This document shows positions 1-8,953 of a stretch of DNA of 45,749 nt, piece by piece. The stretch comes from CAZUGA01 sp964619885. GTDB lineage: Bacteria > Pseudomonadota > Gammaproteobacteria > Methylococcales > UBA1147. The notes beneath the pieces are model-generated. The model saw nothing but the letters and a program-made list of their open reading frames with translations, did no database searches and was not told the origin of the DNA. How positions within the stretch are numbered: position 1 is the stretch's first letter; the number at the start of each line of letters is the position of its first letter. The DNA lies in contig CAZUGA010000038.1 in assembly GCA_964619885.1 (NCBI GenBank), forward strand, positions 1 to 45,749, written 5' to 3'. The translations under genes and the position numbers were made by a program.

Positions 1-531
1 TCGCTGTTCACGTTGCGCCAGAATCAGTGTTCAGATTGGGCCAGAATATGCAGCGAACAAGACTTTTACATCCCCAAACGAGAAGACGGTTCCTTTAAAG
101 CGTTTAGATCTCCGCTCGCTGCGATGCCAGAAACGCTGGATGTTATGAAGACCTTGGCGCCAAGCCACGTGGTCTTCAACGGCGCAGTCGGGGCGTTGAC
201 CGGCAACAACGCCCCGACTGCGAGTGTCGGCGAAAAGATTTTGTTGATTCATTCGCAAGCCAATCGAGATTCGCGCCCACATTTGATTGGTGGACATGCC
301 GACTTTGTCTGGCAGGGTGGATCTTTTTCTACCGCTCCAACTTCAGATTACGAAACCTGGTTCGTTCCCGGAGGATCCGCGGTTGCCGCACTATACGAGT
401 TCAAACAACCCGGCACCTACGTTTACTTGAGCCACAACTTGATTGAAGCCGTCATGATGGGTGCAGCCGCACATATAAAGGTTGATGGTGAATGGAACAA
501 CGACTTGATGATGCAAATAAAACAACCCTAA
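1..531 (+). CDS. nirK: Copper-containing nitrite reductase NirK, C-terminal part (5' end outside window)
   Basis: Reduces nitrite to nitric oxide in the periplasm during denitrification or NO detoxification. The visible part is the second cupredoxin domain. It carries the family blocks HVVFNGAVGALTG, HSQANRDSRPHLIGGHAD and SHNLIEAV, which hold the His residues of the type-2 copper site, and ends EWNNDLMMQIKQP as NirK proteins usually do. The frame is open from base 1, so the true start lies outside the window. The first ~15 codons before EQDFYIPK do not resemble NirK well, which could reflect divergence or damage near the edge. A secreted dihaem cytochrome c gene follows about 200 nt downstream and is a plausible electron donor (inference). 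Family assignment is secure; whether the whole gene is intact cannot be judged here. Confidence 0.93.
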   Translation, partial: SLFTLRQNQCSDWARICSEQDFYIPKREDGSFKAFRSPLAAMPETLDVMKTLAPSHVVFNGAVGALTGNNAPTASVGEKILLIHSQANRDSRPHLIGGHADFVWQGGSFSTAPTSDYETWFVPGGSAVAALYEFKQPGTYVYLSHNLIEAVMMGAAAHIKVDGEWNNDLMMQIKQP

Positions 532-740
532 CTCACTTTAATCTAGATCGGGGCACAAATCCTCAAATTACTGGACGATATGAATTTTATAAAAACCCAT
601 TAAACGCACTGTGAACCTTTTACGTAAGACAGGGGGCAATTGAATTTAAAGCATCTGGTCAAAACAACATCGGTCAAAAGGTAATTTTTCAAAACTACCA
701 TGACGATTAGTGGCTCAAACTAAGGAAAAGGAAGAAGCCC

Positions 741-1331
741 ATGAAAAAATTACAACTAAATTGGATAACCATAGTTCTTTTAATTCTTATCTCAGATCTT
801 GCTGCTGCTGAGCCAGACCGTTCAATCGCAGAAAAATTGGCGGCTTGTGCAGGCTGTCATGGGCCGGACGGAAATAGTTTGGATTCGGACATTCCAAGAT
901 TGGCCGGACAAAACGCTGAATACCTCATAAGTCAGCTCAATGCATTCCAATCTGGGGAACGACTAAACGCGACGATGCAGGCCATGGCAGCCACTTTAAC
1001 TACAGAAGACATCGCTGCAATTAGCCAATTTTATGCCCAGCAGACAACACTCCCGAGCATCGTAGACAAACAATTGGCGATAAGCGGTAAATCACGCTAT
1101 ACAGCGTGCTGGGGATGTCATGGAATGAACGGGGAAGGTAACGAGGGCTATCCAAGACTGGCGGATCAGCACCCTGCATACGTGGTTAAACAAATAAACG
1201 ATTTTAAAAACAAAACCCGAACCAACGCGGCCATGAATAGCGTTGCCAATCAATTAAGCGACGAAGACATTGAAGCGATTGGCGCTTATTTGGGTTCGAT
1301 AAATATACCAGCGATGACCGTCGCCCGATAA
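741..1331 (+). CDS. Secreted dihaem cytochrome c (cytochrome c4-like)
   Basis: A periplasmic electron carrier of 196 residues. It has an N-terminal signal peptide (hydrophobic stretch about residues 8-23, likely cleavage after AAA). Two class-I cytochrome c domains follow, with haem motifs CAGCH (36-40) and CWGCH (123-127). Met-containing segments NATMQAM and NAAMNSV are the likely sixth haem ligands, one per domain, as in cytochrome c4. A purine-rich ribosome site (AAGGAAAAGGAAG) precedes the ATG. It lies just after nirK on the same strand, so a role in passing electrons to the nitrite reductase or a terminal oxidase is plausible but not proven. The about 200-nt gap leaves room for its own promoter. 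Confidence 0.9.
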   Translation: MKKLQLNWITIVLLILISDLAAAEPDRSIAEKLAACAGCHGPDGNSLDSDIPRLAGQNAEYLISQLNAFQSGERLNATMQAMAATLTTEDIAAISQFYAQQTTLPSIVDKQLAISGKSRYTACWGCHGMNGEGNEGYPRLADQHPAYVVKQINDFKNKTRTNAAMNSVANQLSDEDIEAIGAYLGSINIPAMTVAR

Positions 1332-1505
1332 CTTGACCCGCTCGGGAAATAGACAATAACTGGCATAAAATCACGAACCGGCGAAATCAGACAACATTAT
1401 GAATTAATTGGGATCGTTTGAATCGGGGAATATTGTCGCTAGGCTCGCTATTTATGGTTGCCCGTCCTATTGAATTCACCCATGCTCTATGGAAATTTAA
1501 TACGT

Positions 1506-2270
1506 CTAGCTTTTGATACCGACACCTTTATTCAGAAAAATCAAACTGGCAAAAGCCAACACCAGATTAAAAGCGATTATGATCAAAAATGCGCTACCGA
1601 TTTCAATGTCGCTGACACCCAATACGCCATATCTGAATGCGTTTACCATATAAAAGATAGGATTTACCAGTGACACGTGCTGCCACAGCTCGGGTAATAG
1701 ACTAATCGAGTAAAACACGCCTCCCAAATAAATGAGTGGGGTTAATACGAAATTCGGGATTATAGAAATATCGTCAAAACTGTTAGCGAAGGTTGCGTTT
1801 ACAAAACCCGCCAGTGAAAACAACGTTGCGGTCAACAACATTACGCCAAGCGCAATGCCATAATGTTGAATGTGCATTTCGGAAAACAAATTTGAGATTA
1901 TCGCAACAACGCTCCCCACCATTAACCCACGAGCGACCCCACCACTTACGTATCCGGCAAGGATAATCCAATTTGGTACCGGGGCAATCAATAGTTCTTC
2001 AATTTGGCGTTGAAATTTGGTCGAATAAAACGATGACACTACATTCGAATAAGAATTATTAATCACCGCCATCAAAATAATTCCCGGTACGATAAATTCC
2101 ATATAAGGGTGGCCATCCATCAAACCAATACGCGACCCAATCAAGGTACCAAATATCAAAAAATAAAGCGACGTAGTGATAACCGGCGGCAACACAGTTT
2201 GCGGCCATATGCGGGTAAAGCGGCGTATTTCTTTGGTGACGATGGTTTTATAAGCAATCGAATATTTCAT
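1506..2270 (-). CDS. yadH: ABC-2 type transporter permease, YadH family
   Basis: Inner-membrane permease of a two-component ABC-2 exporter, 254 residues, close to the usual YadH length. About six hydrophobic segments are visible, including VLPPVITTSLYFLIFGTLIG near residue 30 and the conserved late segment TPLIYLGGVFYSISLLPELW. The ATP-binding partner lies immediately upstream on the same strand, 24 nt away, so the two form an operon. The transported substrate of YadGH is not firmly established, and nothing in the sequence reveals it. Confidence 0.9.
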   Translation of the reverse strand: MKYSIAYKTIVTKEIRRFTRIWPQTVLPPVITTSLYFLIFGTLIGSRIGLMDGHPYMEFIVPGIILMAVINNSYSNVVSSFYSTKFQRQIEELLIAPVPNWIILAGYVSGGVARGLMVGSVVAIISNLFSEMHIQHYGIALGVMLLTATLFSLAGFVNATFANSFDDISIIPNFVLTPLIYLGGVFYSISLLPELWQHVSLVNPIFYMVNAFRYGVLGVSDIEIGSAFLIIIAFNLVLAFASLIFLNKGVGIKS

Positions 2271-2294
2271 GATCGTATTTCCAGATACCCAGCT

Positions 2295-3221
2295 TTACAT
2301 GGTATCCGTCAGGTTGGAATCTATCAGGTCCATAAACAATTGTTCCAAACGATTCGATTTATTCCGCATACTGACAATTTCTATATTTCGCTCGGATAAT
2401 TCTTTAAACAAACCATTAATTCCTTTTTCCTTCGGAACCTCGACGACGATAGAATTATCGTCAACGCGCTGCACGGGATAGTGTTCCAGCACCGGTAGAT
2501 CGGCAACCGGGCGTTTCAAATCCAATACGAAACTTTCGGTGTGCAGCTTAGCCAACAAAGAGGCCATACCGGTCGATTCCACGATTTGCCCGTGATCGAT
2601 AATTGCAATGTTTCGGCATAGACTTTCCGCTTCTTCCAAATAGTGCGTGGTCAGTATAATGGTGGTTCCTGCTTGGTTTATCTCGCGCAAAAAGGTCCAC
2701 ATCATCCGGCGAATCTCAATATCGACACCGGCGGTTGGCTCATCCAGGATCAGTAACCTGGGCGCATGCACCAATGCCCGGGCAATCATCAACCGTCGTT
2801 TCATCCCACCGGACAGATTCCTTGATATAGACCCGCGTTTATCCCAAAGTTCTAATTGGCGCAGACAAAATTCGGCTTTTTCCAGCGCCTGATTTCTTGA
2901 AATACCATAATAGCCCGCCTGTGTAACAACGATATCCAATACATTTTCGAATTGGTTGAAGTTTACTTCTTGAGGCACGAGTCCAATACAGCTTTTCGCA
3001 GCCTCGCGTTCCGAAACAAGGTCATGCTCGAATACCGAAACAGAACCACGGGTTGGGTTGATCAGTGAACTGATGATGCCTATCGTCGTCGATTTCCCAG
3101 CACCGTTTGGCCCCAGCAGCGCAAAAAAATCACCCTGATCAACGTCCAAATCAATACCTTTTAATGCTTCAAAGCCATTGGCGTAGACTTTTGTAAGCTG
3201 TTTAATCGATAGTGCCTTCAT
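2295..3221 (-). CDS. yadG: ABC transporter ATP-binding protein, YadG family
   Basis: ATPase that energises the adjacent YadH-type permease. It is 308 residues, the same length class as E. coli YadG. Walker A is GPNGAGKST (about residues 38-46), the ABC signature is LSGGMKRR, Walker B is LLILDEPTAGVD, and the switch His lies in TTHYLEEAE. The C-terminal extension (residues about 230-308, including MRNKSNRLEQLF) is characteristic of YadG and separates it from other ABC-2 ATPases. It is the first gene of the two-gene operon and is divergent from ppx, leaving about 157 nt that must hold both promoters. Confidence 0.93.
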   Translation of the reverse strand: MKALSIKQLTKVYANGFEALKGIDLDVDQGDFFALLGPNGAGKSTTIGIISSLINPTRGSVSVFEHDLVSEREAAKSCIGLVPQEVNFNQFENVLDIVVTQAGYYGISRNQALEKAEFCLRQLELWDKRGSISRNLSGGMKRRLMIARALVHAPRLLILDEPTAGVDIEIRRMMWTFLREINQAGTTIILTTHYLEEAESLCRNIAIIDHGQIVESTGMASLLAKLHTESFVLDLKRPVADLPVLEHYPVQRVDDNSIVVEVPKEKGINGLFKELSERNIEIVSMRNKSNRLEQLFMDLIDSNLTDTM

Positions 3222-3378
3222 ACTGCATTAATGTAGAATACGGTCGGTGGAAAAAATCAACGAGGCGATATTGTATCCATTGATGGCAGCGCAGTTTACC
3301 AGAAATAGGAAGCATAGGTCTCAGGCTTGAGAGATAACTTTACCCAACGATTCAACGCTGGCAACTCGACGTCATTAC

Positions 3379-4875
3379 ATGTGGAATAAGGCCCCGGAAA
3401 TTGTAGCAGCGGTAGATTTGGGCTCTAACAGTTTCCATATGATCGTTGCGAAGCTGAATGACGGTCAGCTGCAAACAATCGACCGAATGAAAGAAATGGT
3501 CAGACTTGCAGCGGGGTTAGACCAAAACAAACGAATTAAACAAGACGTTCAGACACGGGCATTGGACTGCCTAGAACGATTTGGCCAACGCGTTCGTGAA
3601 TTGCCGCTAGGTAGTGTGCGCGCAGTGGGAACCAATACACTGCGCAGTGCACACGAATCGGCTGATTTTTTACAAAACGCCGAGATCGCACTGGGACACC
3701 CCATCGAGATCATCTCTGGGATTGAAGAAGCCAGATTAATATACCTGGGTGTCGCCCGCAGCTTAGCAGCAGTGGAATTACGCCGTTTAGTCATGGATAT
3801 CGGTGGTGGCAGTACCGAATTTATCATCGGCAGCGGATCTACGCCATTGCAAAAGGAAAGTTTGCATATGGGTTGTGTCTCCATGAGCCGGTCACATTTC
3901 TCCGATGGAAAGATTAGCAGTAAACGCATGAAGCGGGCGATACTCGCGGCCAATCAGGAGTTGGAACCGATAATCCCGGCTTTTTCCAAATCCCAGTGGC
4001 AACACGCGGTAGGCGCATCGGGGACACTTCGCGCCATCAATAAAGTGTTGGACGCGACCAACTGGAGCAACAACGGCATTACGTTGGATGGCTTGGAGCG
4101 CTTACTCGAAGCGGTGATTGATGCCGGGCATACCGACCACTTGGATTTGCCCGAACTAAGCGAAAACCGCAGGGAAGTCTTTCCCGGGGGCGTCGCAATC
4201 ACCTACTCGACATTCAAATCTCTGGGTATAGAATCCATGCGGGTTTCCGATGGCGCATTACGCGAAGGACTGCTGTATGACTTGATGGGACGGATATACC
4301 ACGAGGATGTCCGTGAGCTAAGCGTACGAGCGCTGGCCGAACGCTACCATTACGATCATGAACACGCTGATCGGATCATAAAAACCATAGAATACTGCTT
4401 AGACCAAATTGAATTACCAATCGATTTAATTCGCAAAACAGCGTTGCAGTGGCTAGATTGGGCGGTCCGACTTCACGAAATTGGAATTGCGATTGCCCAC
4501 AGTCATCATCAAAAGCACGCCGCTTATATCATTGAACACGCCGATATCGCCGGATTCTCCCGCCAGGATCAGAAACTATTAGCCACGTTAGTCAGGATCC
4601 ACCGGCGTAAATACGTAAGCAAATTGCTTGATGAGCTCGCACCTCCGTGGAATACAGCCGCCAAAAACTTATCAATCATTCTTCGCCTGGCCATATTATT
4701 GCACCGCAGCCGTCATACCGATTCCATACCCAAATTCAAGCTAAACCTTGATAAAAAAGGCTTAGACATCCGCTTTGAAAAAAATTGGCTGGACAGCAAT
4801 CCATTGACCCAAGCAGACCTCGAACAGGAAGCAAGTTACTTGGAAGCGGCGGGCTTTGGATTGCAGTTCAAATAG
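3379..4875 (+). CDS. ppx: Exopolyphosphatase, Ppx/GppA family
   Basis: Hydrolyses terminal phosphates of polyphosphate, or pppGpp in some family members. The protein is 498 residues. The N-terminal ASKHA-type phosphatase domain begins VAAVDLGSNSFHMIVA, followed by GTNTLRSA, SGIEEARLIYLGV and MDIGGGSTEFI. The C-terminal HD-like helical domain (from about residue 315) contains RYHYDHEHADR and LHEIGIAIAHSHHQKH. ppk1 lies downstream on the opposite strand with a single gene between them, so synthesis and degradation of polyphosphate are encoded together but not as one operon. The start codon has only a weak ribosome site. Ppx versus GppA cannot be settled by eye; the ~500-residue length and ppk1 context favour Ppx. 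Confidence 0.92.
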   Translation: MWNKAPEIVAAVDLGSNSFHMIVAKLNDGQLQTIDRMKEMVRLAAGLDQNKRIKQDVQTRALDCLERFGQRVRELPLGSVRAVGTNTLRSAHESADFLQNAEIALGHPIEIISGIEEARLIYLGVARSLAAVELRRLVMDIGGGSTEFIIGSGSTPLQKESLHMGCVSMSRSHFSDGKISSKRMKRAILAANQELEPIIPAFSKSQWQHAVGASGTLRAINKVLDATNWSNNGITLDGLERLLEAVIDAGHTDHLDLPELSENRREVFPGGVAITYSTFKSLGIESMRVSDGALREGLLYDLMGRIYHEDVRELSVRALAERYHYDHEHADRIIKTIEYCLDQIELPIDLIRKTALQWLDWAVRLHEIGIAIAHSHHQKHAAYIIEHADIAGFSRQDQKLLATLVRIHRRKYVSKLLDELAPPWNTAAKNLSIILRLAILLHRSRHTDSIPKFKLNLDKKGLDIRFEKNWLDSNPLTQADLEQEASYLEAAGFGLQFK

Positions 4876-4929
4876 CCTACCCCCCCATTTATCAATAAAA
4901 TCAAAGACCAAAAGCCAGCCTAGACAGCG

Positions 4930-5535
4930 TTAGCCGCGAGACTCGATGTTGCCCTCGAGCTCCACGGATTCAACAGTGTCGTTCCCGACGGATTCGCCAC
5001 TATCGTCAACAATAACATCGCCTGAATTTTCCGAAATCTCGCTTGGCTTTTCCTTTGAAATTGCCCAGTAAACATAGCCGAACAATCCGAATACGATCAA
5101 CAGGCCCAAAAACGGGAATGAACCGGAATTCGACGCCGATACCCGAGAGCTAGCCGCATCAGGCCAATCATTCGCCGAAGATTTTTTGGTATTCGACGAT
5201 GAGGTAGCTGAATTTGCTGATTTTCTTTTAGATACGGGGACAGATTTTTCCGATGCGATATAGTCCGAATCCTGAAACACTATTACCGGCTCGAAATAAG
5301 CTGCCGGATATCTATTATCTTGTTCTGGCGCGCTATCTTCAGTCGTATTTTCAGAGTCCACTTGCGCGGGTGCGGGGGATTCGTCAGCAACTGATGAAAT
5401 TAATTCTGGATCTTGATAGGTTATAACAGGTTCAAAATAGGCTGCTGGATAATCCGAATCGCCGCCGGCGTGAACTTGCACTGCCAAGCAAGATAGCATC
5501 ATCATACCAATGATCTTTAAATTTATTAGTCGCAT
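4930..5535 (-). CDS. Hypothetical secreted or membrane-anchored protein with two YPAAYFEPV repeats
   Basis: Not recognised as a named family. The 201-residue product starts with a signal peptide (residues 1-23, ending VHAG). Two copies of a short motif follow, DYPAAYFEPVITYQD (about 28-42) and RYPAAYFEPVIVFQD (about 77-91), separated by an acidic Glu/Asp/Pro-rich spacer. Then comes a Ser/Asn/Lys-rich low-complexity stretch, one transmembrane helix (FPFLGLLIVFGLFGYVYWAI, near residue 145) and an acidic cytoplasmic tail. The repeats would face the periplasm if the signal peptide is cleaved. It lies between ppx (convergent) and ppk1 (same strand, about 170 nt downstream of it), but no functional link is shown. 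Confidence 0.75.
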   Translation of the reverse strand: MRLINLKIIGMMMLSCLAVQVHAGGDSDYPAAYFEPVITYQDPELISSVADESPAPAQVDSENTTEDSAPEQDNRYPAAYFEPVIVFQDSDYIASEKSVPVSKRKSANSATSSSNTKKSSANDWPDAASSRVSASNSGSFPFLGLLIVFGLFGYVYWAISKEKPSEISENSGDVIVDDSGESVGNDTVESVELEGNIESRG

Positions 5536-5705
5536 TACAATACCTTTAACTCTGTTTAAAAAATGAATGATCCCGTCTATTCAACCCGACTGGTAAAACC
5601 TGCGGTGAAAACGCCTTTGATCTACAACCCCGCAGTATAATTAACCATATTCGCCCCGATTGGAAGTTTGTTTTTAAAATTGACTCTATTCGAATATTGG
5701 TCAAA

Positions 5706-7775
5706 CTATTTTCCCAACTCTTCCATTAGCTGGGTTTGCGCTTTGAAACCCACGTCTGATTTTGAAGTCACCCGAGTATACGTTCCATTACTCTGCAATA
5801 TCCAGGCGTTCTCCGTATCGCTGAGGTAAAGCTCCAGATCGTGGAGGATACGATCCCGATGCTTTGCATTTTCTATCGGAAAACATACCTCCACGCGCCG
5901 AAACATGTTTCTATTCATCACATCTGCGCTCGATGCAAATATTTCCGGGGTACCATCATTCTCAAAGTAATACACCCTGGTATGTTCCAGAAACCGACCA
6001 ACGATCGACCTCACTTCAATATTATTGGAAAAGCCTTTAACCCCCGGTCTTAAGCAACAGATCCCGCGCACAATAAGTTTTACGTCAACACCCGCCATAG
6101 ACGCCCTAATCAGTGCCCGGCTTGCTTCCGATTCTACCAAGGAATTAATCTTGATTATGATCCTTGCGGGTTTCCCTTTCTCCGCATTCATACGTTCCCG
6201 ATCAATTTTTTTTAGTAACGCATCGTGCAATGTGAATGGAGATTGCAACAATTTTTTCAACTTACTCAATTTACCCAAACTTGTGAGCTGGACGAAAACC
6301 TTGTTAACATCATCCACTAAATCCTTGTTACTGGTAAATAATCCGTAGTCGGTATAAAGCCGGGCTGTTTTGGGGTGGTAATTACCGGTCCCAAGATGCA
6401 CATAATTGACCAACTTACGCCCTTCCCGACGCAATACCAAAATCATCTTAGCGTGGGTTTTATATCCCACCACACCGTAAACGACATGCACTGCGGCTTC
6501 CTGCAAACGAGTCGCAAGCGAAATATTTTCTTTTTCATCGAAACGGGCACGAAGCTCGATAATCACTGTCACTTCTTTACCGGCTCTGGAAGCCGCTACC
6601 AAAGCGTCAACCACCGGCGATTTTGGACCAGTACGGTATAGCGTTTGTTTGATTGCCAATACGTCAGGATCCGTAGCGGCTTGGCGCAGAAAATCAATCA
6701 CCGGCGTAAACGCTTCGAACGGATGGTGTAACAAAATATCCTGCTTGCGGATCGCTTTAAATACGTCCTTTTTTCCACCTATAGTACTTGGAATACCAGG
6801 TGTGAAGGGCACAAATTTCAAATCGGGTCTATCGATCAAATCGTAGATCTGCTGCAATCGATTCAAATTTACCGGCCCATCCACTGCATAAAGACGATCA
6901 GGAGTCATGCCAAACTGAGTCAACAAAAACTCTCCGGTTTCGTCTGGACAGGTATTTGCGATTTCCAAGCGGACCTCATCACCATAATTGCGCATCGCCA
7001 ACTCACCCTCTACGGCTCGCAACAAATCGTCGATTTCCTCTTCACGAACAAACAAATCACTGTTGCGGGTTACGCGAAACTGGTGACAACCTTTGACCTT
7101 AACTCCTTGAAATATCTCATCCACAAACGCATGTATGATCGACGATAGAAAAACAAAATCATTGGGTCCACTTTCCGATGCCTCACCGGGCAGTTGAACA
7201 ATCCTAGGTAGCGCTCGGGGCGCGGGTAATATGGCCAACTCCATGGATCGCCCGAAGGCATCCTTACCGGACAGCGCGATCATGAATGTCAGCCCCTTAT
7301 TCAAAATACTGGGAAACGGATGGGCGGGATCCAGGCCAAGCGGCGTGAGTATCGGCAACAACTCCTCTTCAAAATAATTGTGTAACCACGCCTTCTGTGC
7401 TTTGCTCCAATTCAAACGTCGAATGAATCGAATATTTTCCTTTTCCAATAGAGGGATCAGGACTTCATTCAAGACCCGATATTGCTCCTCAACAAGCTGA
7501 TGCGCCCTGGAACTGATTGCGGCGAGCACTTCGTTGGGGCTTAGACTATCTGGCTCCGTACGGGTCGTTCCTAGCTCCGCCATTTGAATAACCCCGGCAA
7601 CACGCACCTCGAAAAATTCGTCCAAATTGGAACAGGAAATGCACAAATAATTTAGCCGTTCCAACAACGGCACCTGATCATTTTTGGCTTGCTCTAGAAC
7701 TCTGCAATTAAATTCGAGCAGACTGAGTTCCCTATTGATAAAAAGTTCGGGACTGTTTAGTTCAGTATCATCCAT
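5706..7775 (-). CDS. ppk1: Polyphosphate kinase 1
   Basis: Transfers the gamma phosphate of ATP to a growing polyphosphate chain at the membrane or nucleoid. At 689 residues it matches the usual length of about 690. The N-terminal helical domain starts with LFINRELSLLEFNCRVLEQA. The HKD-type catalytic halves are visible: YKTHAKMILVLRREG with the autophosphorylated His near residue 441, and YVHLGTGNYHPKTARLYTDYG after it. The second catalytic His lies in FLEHTRVYYFENDG. All key residues appear present. The upstream gene for a lysine-rich helix-hairpin-helix protein ends 6 nt before the start codon, so the two are almost certainly co-transcribed, and its A-rich 3' end must supply the ppk1 ribosome site. 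Confidence 0.96.
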   Translation of the reverse strand: MDDTELNSPELFINRELSLLEFNCRVLEQAKNDQVPLLERLNYLCISCSNLDEFFEVRVAGVIQMAELGTTRTEPDSLSPNEVLAAISSRAHQLVEEQYRVLNEVLIPLLEKENIRFIRRLNWSKAQKAWLHNYFEEELLPILTPLGLDPAHPFPSILNKGLTFMIALSGKDAFGRSMELAILPAPRALPRIVQLPGEASESGPNDFVFLSSIIHAFVDEIFQGVKVKGCHQFRVTRNSDLFVREEEIDDLLRAVEGELAMRNYGDEVRLEIANTCPDETGEFLLTQFGMTPDRLYAVDGPVNLNRLQQIYDLIDRPDLKFVPFTPGIPSTIGGKKDVFKAIRKQDILLHHPFEAFTPVIDFLRQAATDPDVLAIKQTLYRTGPKSPVVDALVAASRAGKEVTVIIELRARFDEKENISLATRLQEAAVHVVYGVVGYKTHAKMILVLRREGRKLVNYVHLGTGNYHPKTARLYTDYGLFTSNKDLVDDVNKVFVQLTSLGKLSKLKKLLQSPFTLHDALLKKIDRERMNAEKGKPARIIIKINSLVESEASRALIRASMAGVDVKLIVRGICCLRPGVKGFSNNIEVRSIVGRFLEHTRVYYFENDGTPEIFASSADVMNRNMFRRVEVCFPIENAKHRDRILHDLELYLSDTENAWILQSNGTYTRVTSKSDVGFKAQTQLMEELGK

Positions 7776-7781
7776 ATCACA

Positions 7782-8156
7782 TCATTTCTTTTTGGATTTT
7801 TTGTCTTTTTTCGATTTCTTTGCAACTTTTTTGCGTTTATCTTCTTTTTTCGATTTAGTTTTTTTGTCGGATTTTTTGTCTTTTTTAGCTTTCTTAGCCT
7901 TTTTGCCCGATTTTTGTTTAGTTGCAGCTGTTTTCTTTGCCGGCACCTTCATAGCAGTTGGTCGAGCGGACTTAGTTGTTCTCAGCAAAGCTTTGGCATC
8001 TTTAATCACCTGCTGTGCTCGCAATCGACTGAAACCAGGTACAGTGATCAATTTCGCCAAAGTAGTCGCCGCAAGATCGGCCGCCGAACGAATCCCGTGC
8101 TCGGCAAGAATTCCTACGGTTGCCGGACCTATACCTTTTACATCCGTTATAGCCAT
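7782..8156 (-). CDS. Helix-hairpin-helix protein with lysine-rich, histone H1-like tail
   Basis: A 124-residue basic protein. Residues 1-60 form one or two helix-hairpin-helix units, with the hairpins VKGIGPATVGIL and VPGFSRLRAQQVI. This fold usually binds DNA non-specifically or mediates protein contacts. Residues from about 62 to the end form a disordered tail in which about half the residues are Lys, in KKxKK blocks interrupted by Ser, Asp and Ala, as in bacterial H1-like proteins. A good ribosome site (AAGGAG, 6 nt from ATG) supports the start. It is the first gene of an operon with ppk1, so the polycation tail may bind polyphosphate or accept it covalently, or it may compact DNA. That link is inference from position and charge. 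Confidence 0.85.
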   Translation of the reverse strand: MAITDVKGIGPATVGILAEHGIRSAADLAATTLAKLITVPGFSRLRAQQVIKDAKALLRTTKSARPTAMKVPAKKTAATKQKSGKKAKKAKKDKKSDKKTKSKKEDKRKKVAKKSKKDKKSKKK

Positions 8157-8330
8157 TACACGCTCCTTATTGATTTGAATAGAATAATGTAGAATAGCAC
8201 CCTGATACCCGTTTATACTATCCCTTTATTGTGACAACGGATAGCGCTCGAACCAGCGGAAATAGATACCACTATCAATCGAAAGTTAATTGATTGGCGA
8301 CCACCTTCCTTGCCAAAACGATAACGTCAA

Positions 8331-8822
8331 ATGGCGGACCCATCGAATGAGACCATGGCAAAAAACAAGAATCAACAAACATTCCAAACCCAGGCAACCC
8401 AGCATACCGACGAAGAAGCTTTGCATATAGCCAAAGCCACACAAACACCGGGGCAAACCAAAGAACAAACCAAATTAATTGCCAAAGGAATTGCCAAAGG
8501 CGTCGCGCATTATAAAAAGCAAGAGAAAGTCAAACAACGTGAACGCAGCAAACAGCAACGAAAATCCAAACGCGCTACTGAAATCGATACGCATGAAAAA
8601 CCCGGCGATTTAGTCTCTAAGCCCGAAGCAGAAACTTTCCGAGGCAAATTTCCATTGCGAATTGCCGCCAGCTTATTCGGTTTGGCGGGCTTACTCCATT
8701 TAGTCCGTTACTTCTGCAATACCAGCATCATCATCGACTCCTTTACGATCCCGGTCAATTGGTCACTACCCGCCGCCATCGTAACGCTGGCCCTGTCGGC
8801 ATGGCTGTTCCGCCATTCATAA
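8331..8822 (+). CDS. DUF2956-like protein with C-terminal membrane hairpin
   Basis: Function unknown. Residues from about 8 to 85 resemble the DUF2956 family of gammaproteobacteria: Gln/Thr-rich start, AKATQTPGQTKEQTKLIAKGIAKGVAHYKKQEK, then a Lys/Arg/Gln-rich helix. The C-terminal third has two hydrophobic segments (about 103-123 and 137-158) that could form a membrane hairpin. The first ATG has no visible ribosome site. A second in-frame ATG at 8355 (MAKNKNQQ) matches the usual family start better and may be the true one. It is divergent from the lysine-rich gene and stands alone on its strand. Confidence 0.72.
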   Translation: MADPSNETMAKNKNQQTFQTQATQHTDEEALHIAKATQTPGQTKEQTKLIAKGIAKGVAHYKKQEKVKQRERSKQQRKSKRATEIDTHEKPGDLVSKPEAETFRGKFPLRIAASLFGLAGLLHLVRYFCNTSIIIDSFTIPVNWSLPAAIVTLALSAWLFRHS

Positions 8823-8953
8823 AAATTTTCAGGCGTGATCGCACCTACGCAATAAACGTTGATTTGACAGCCCCGGGATAAACAGAGCATATTTTTTAAA
8901 TTTGCTCCATCACGTCTCAATCACTTGCTATTTTCTACACCGGGTCAAACAGA

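Noticed and set aside
7684..8178. 164-codon plus-strand frame with Phe/Leu/Ser-rich product
   Set aside because: It is the antisense of the lysine-rich tail; the Phe-rich composition arises from the AAA/AAG codons on the other strand.
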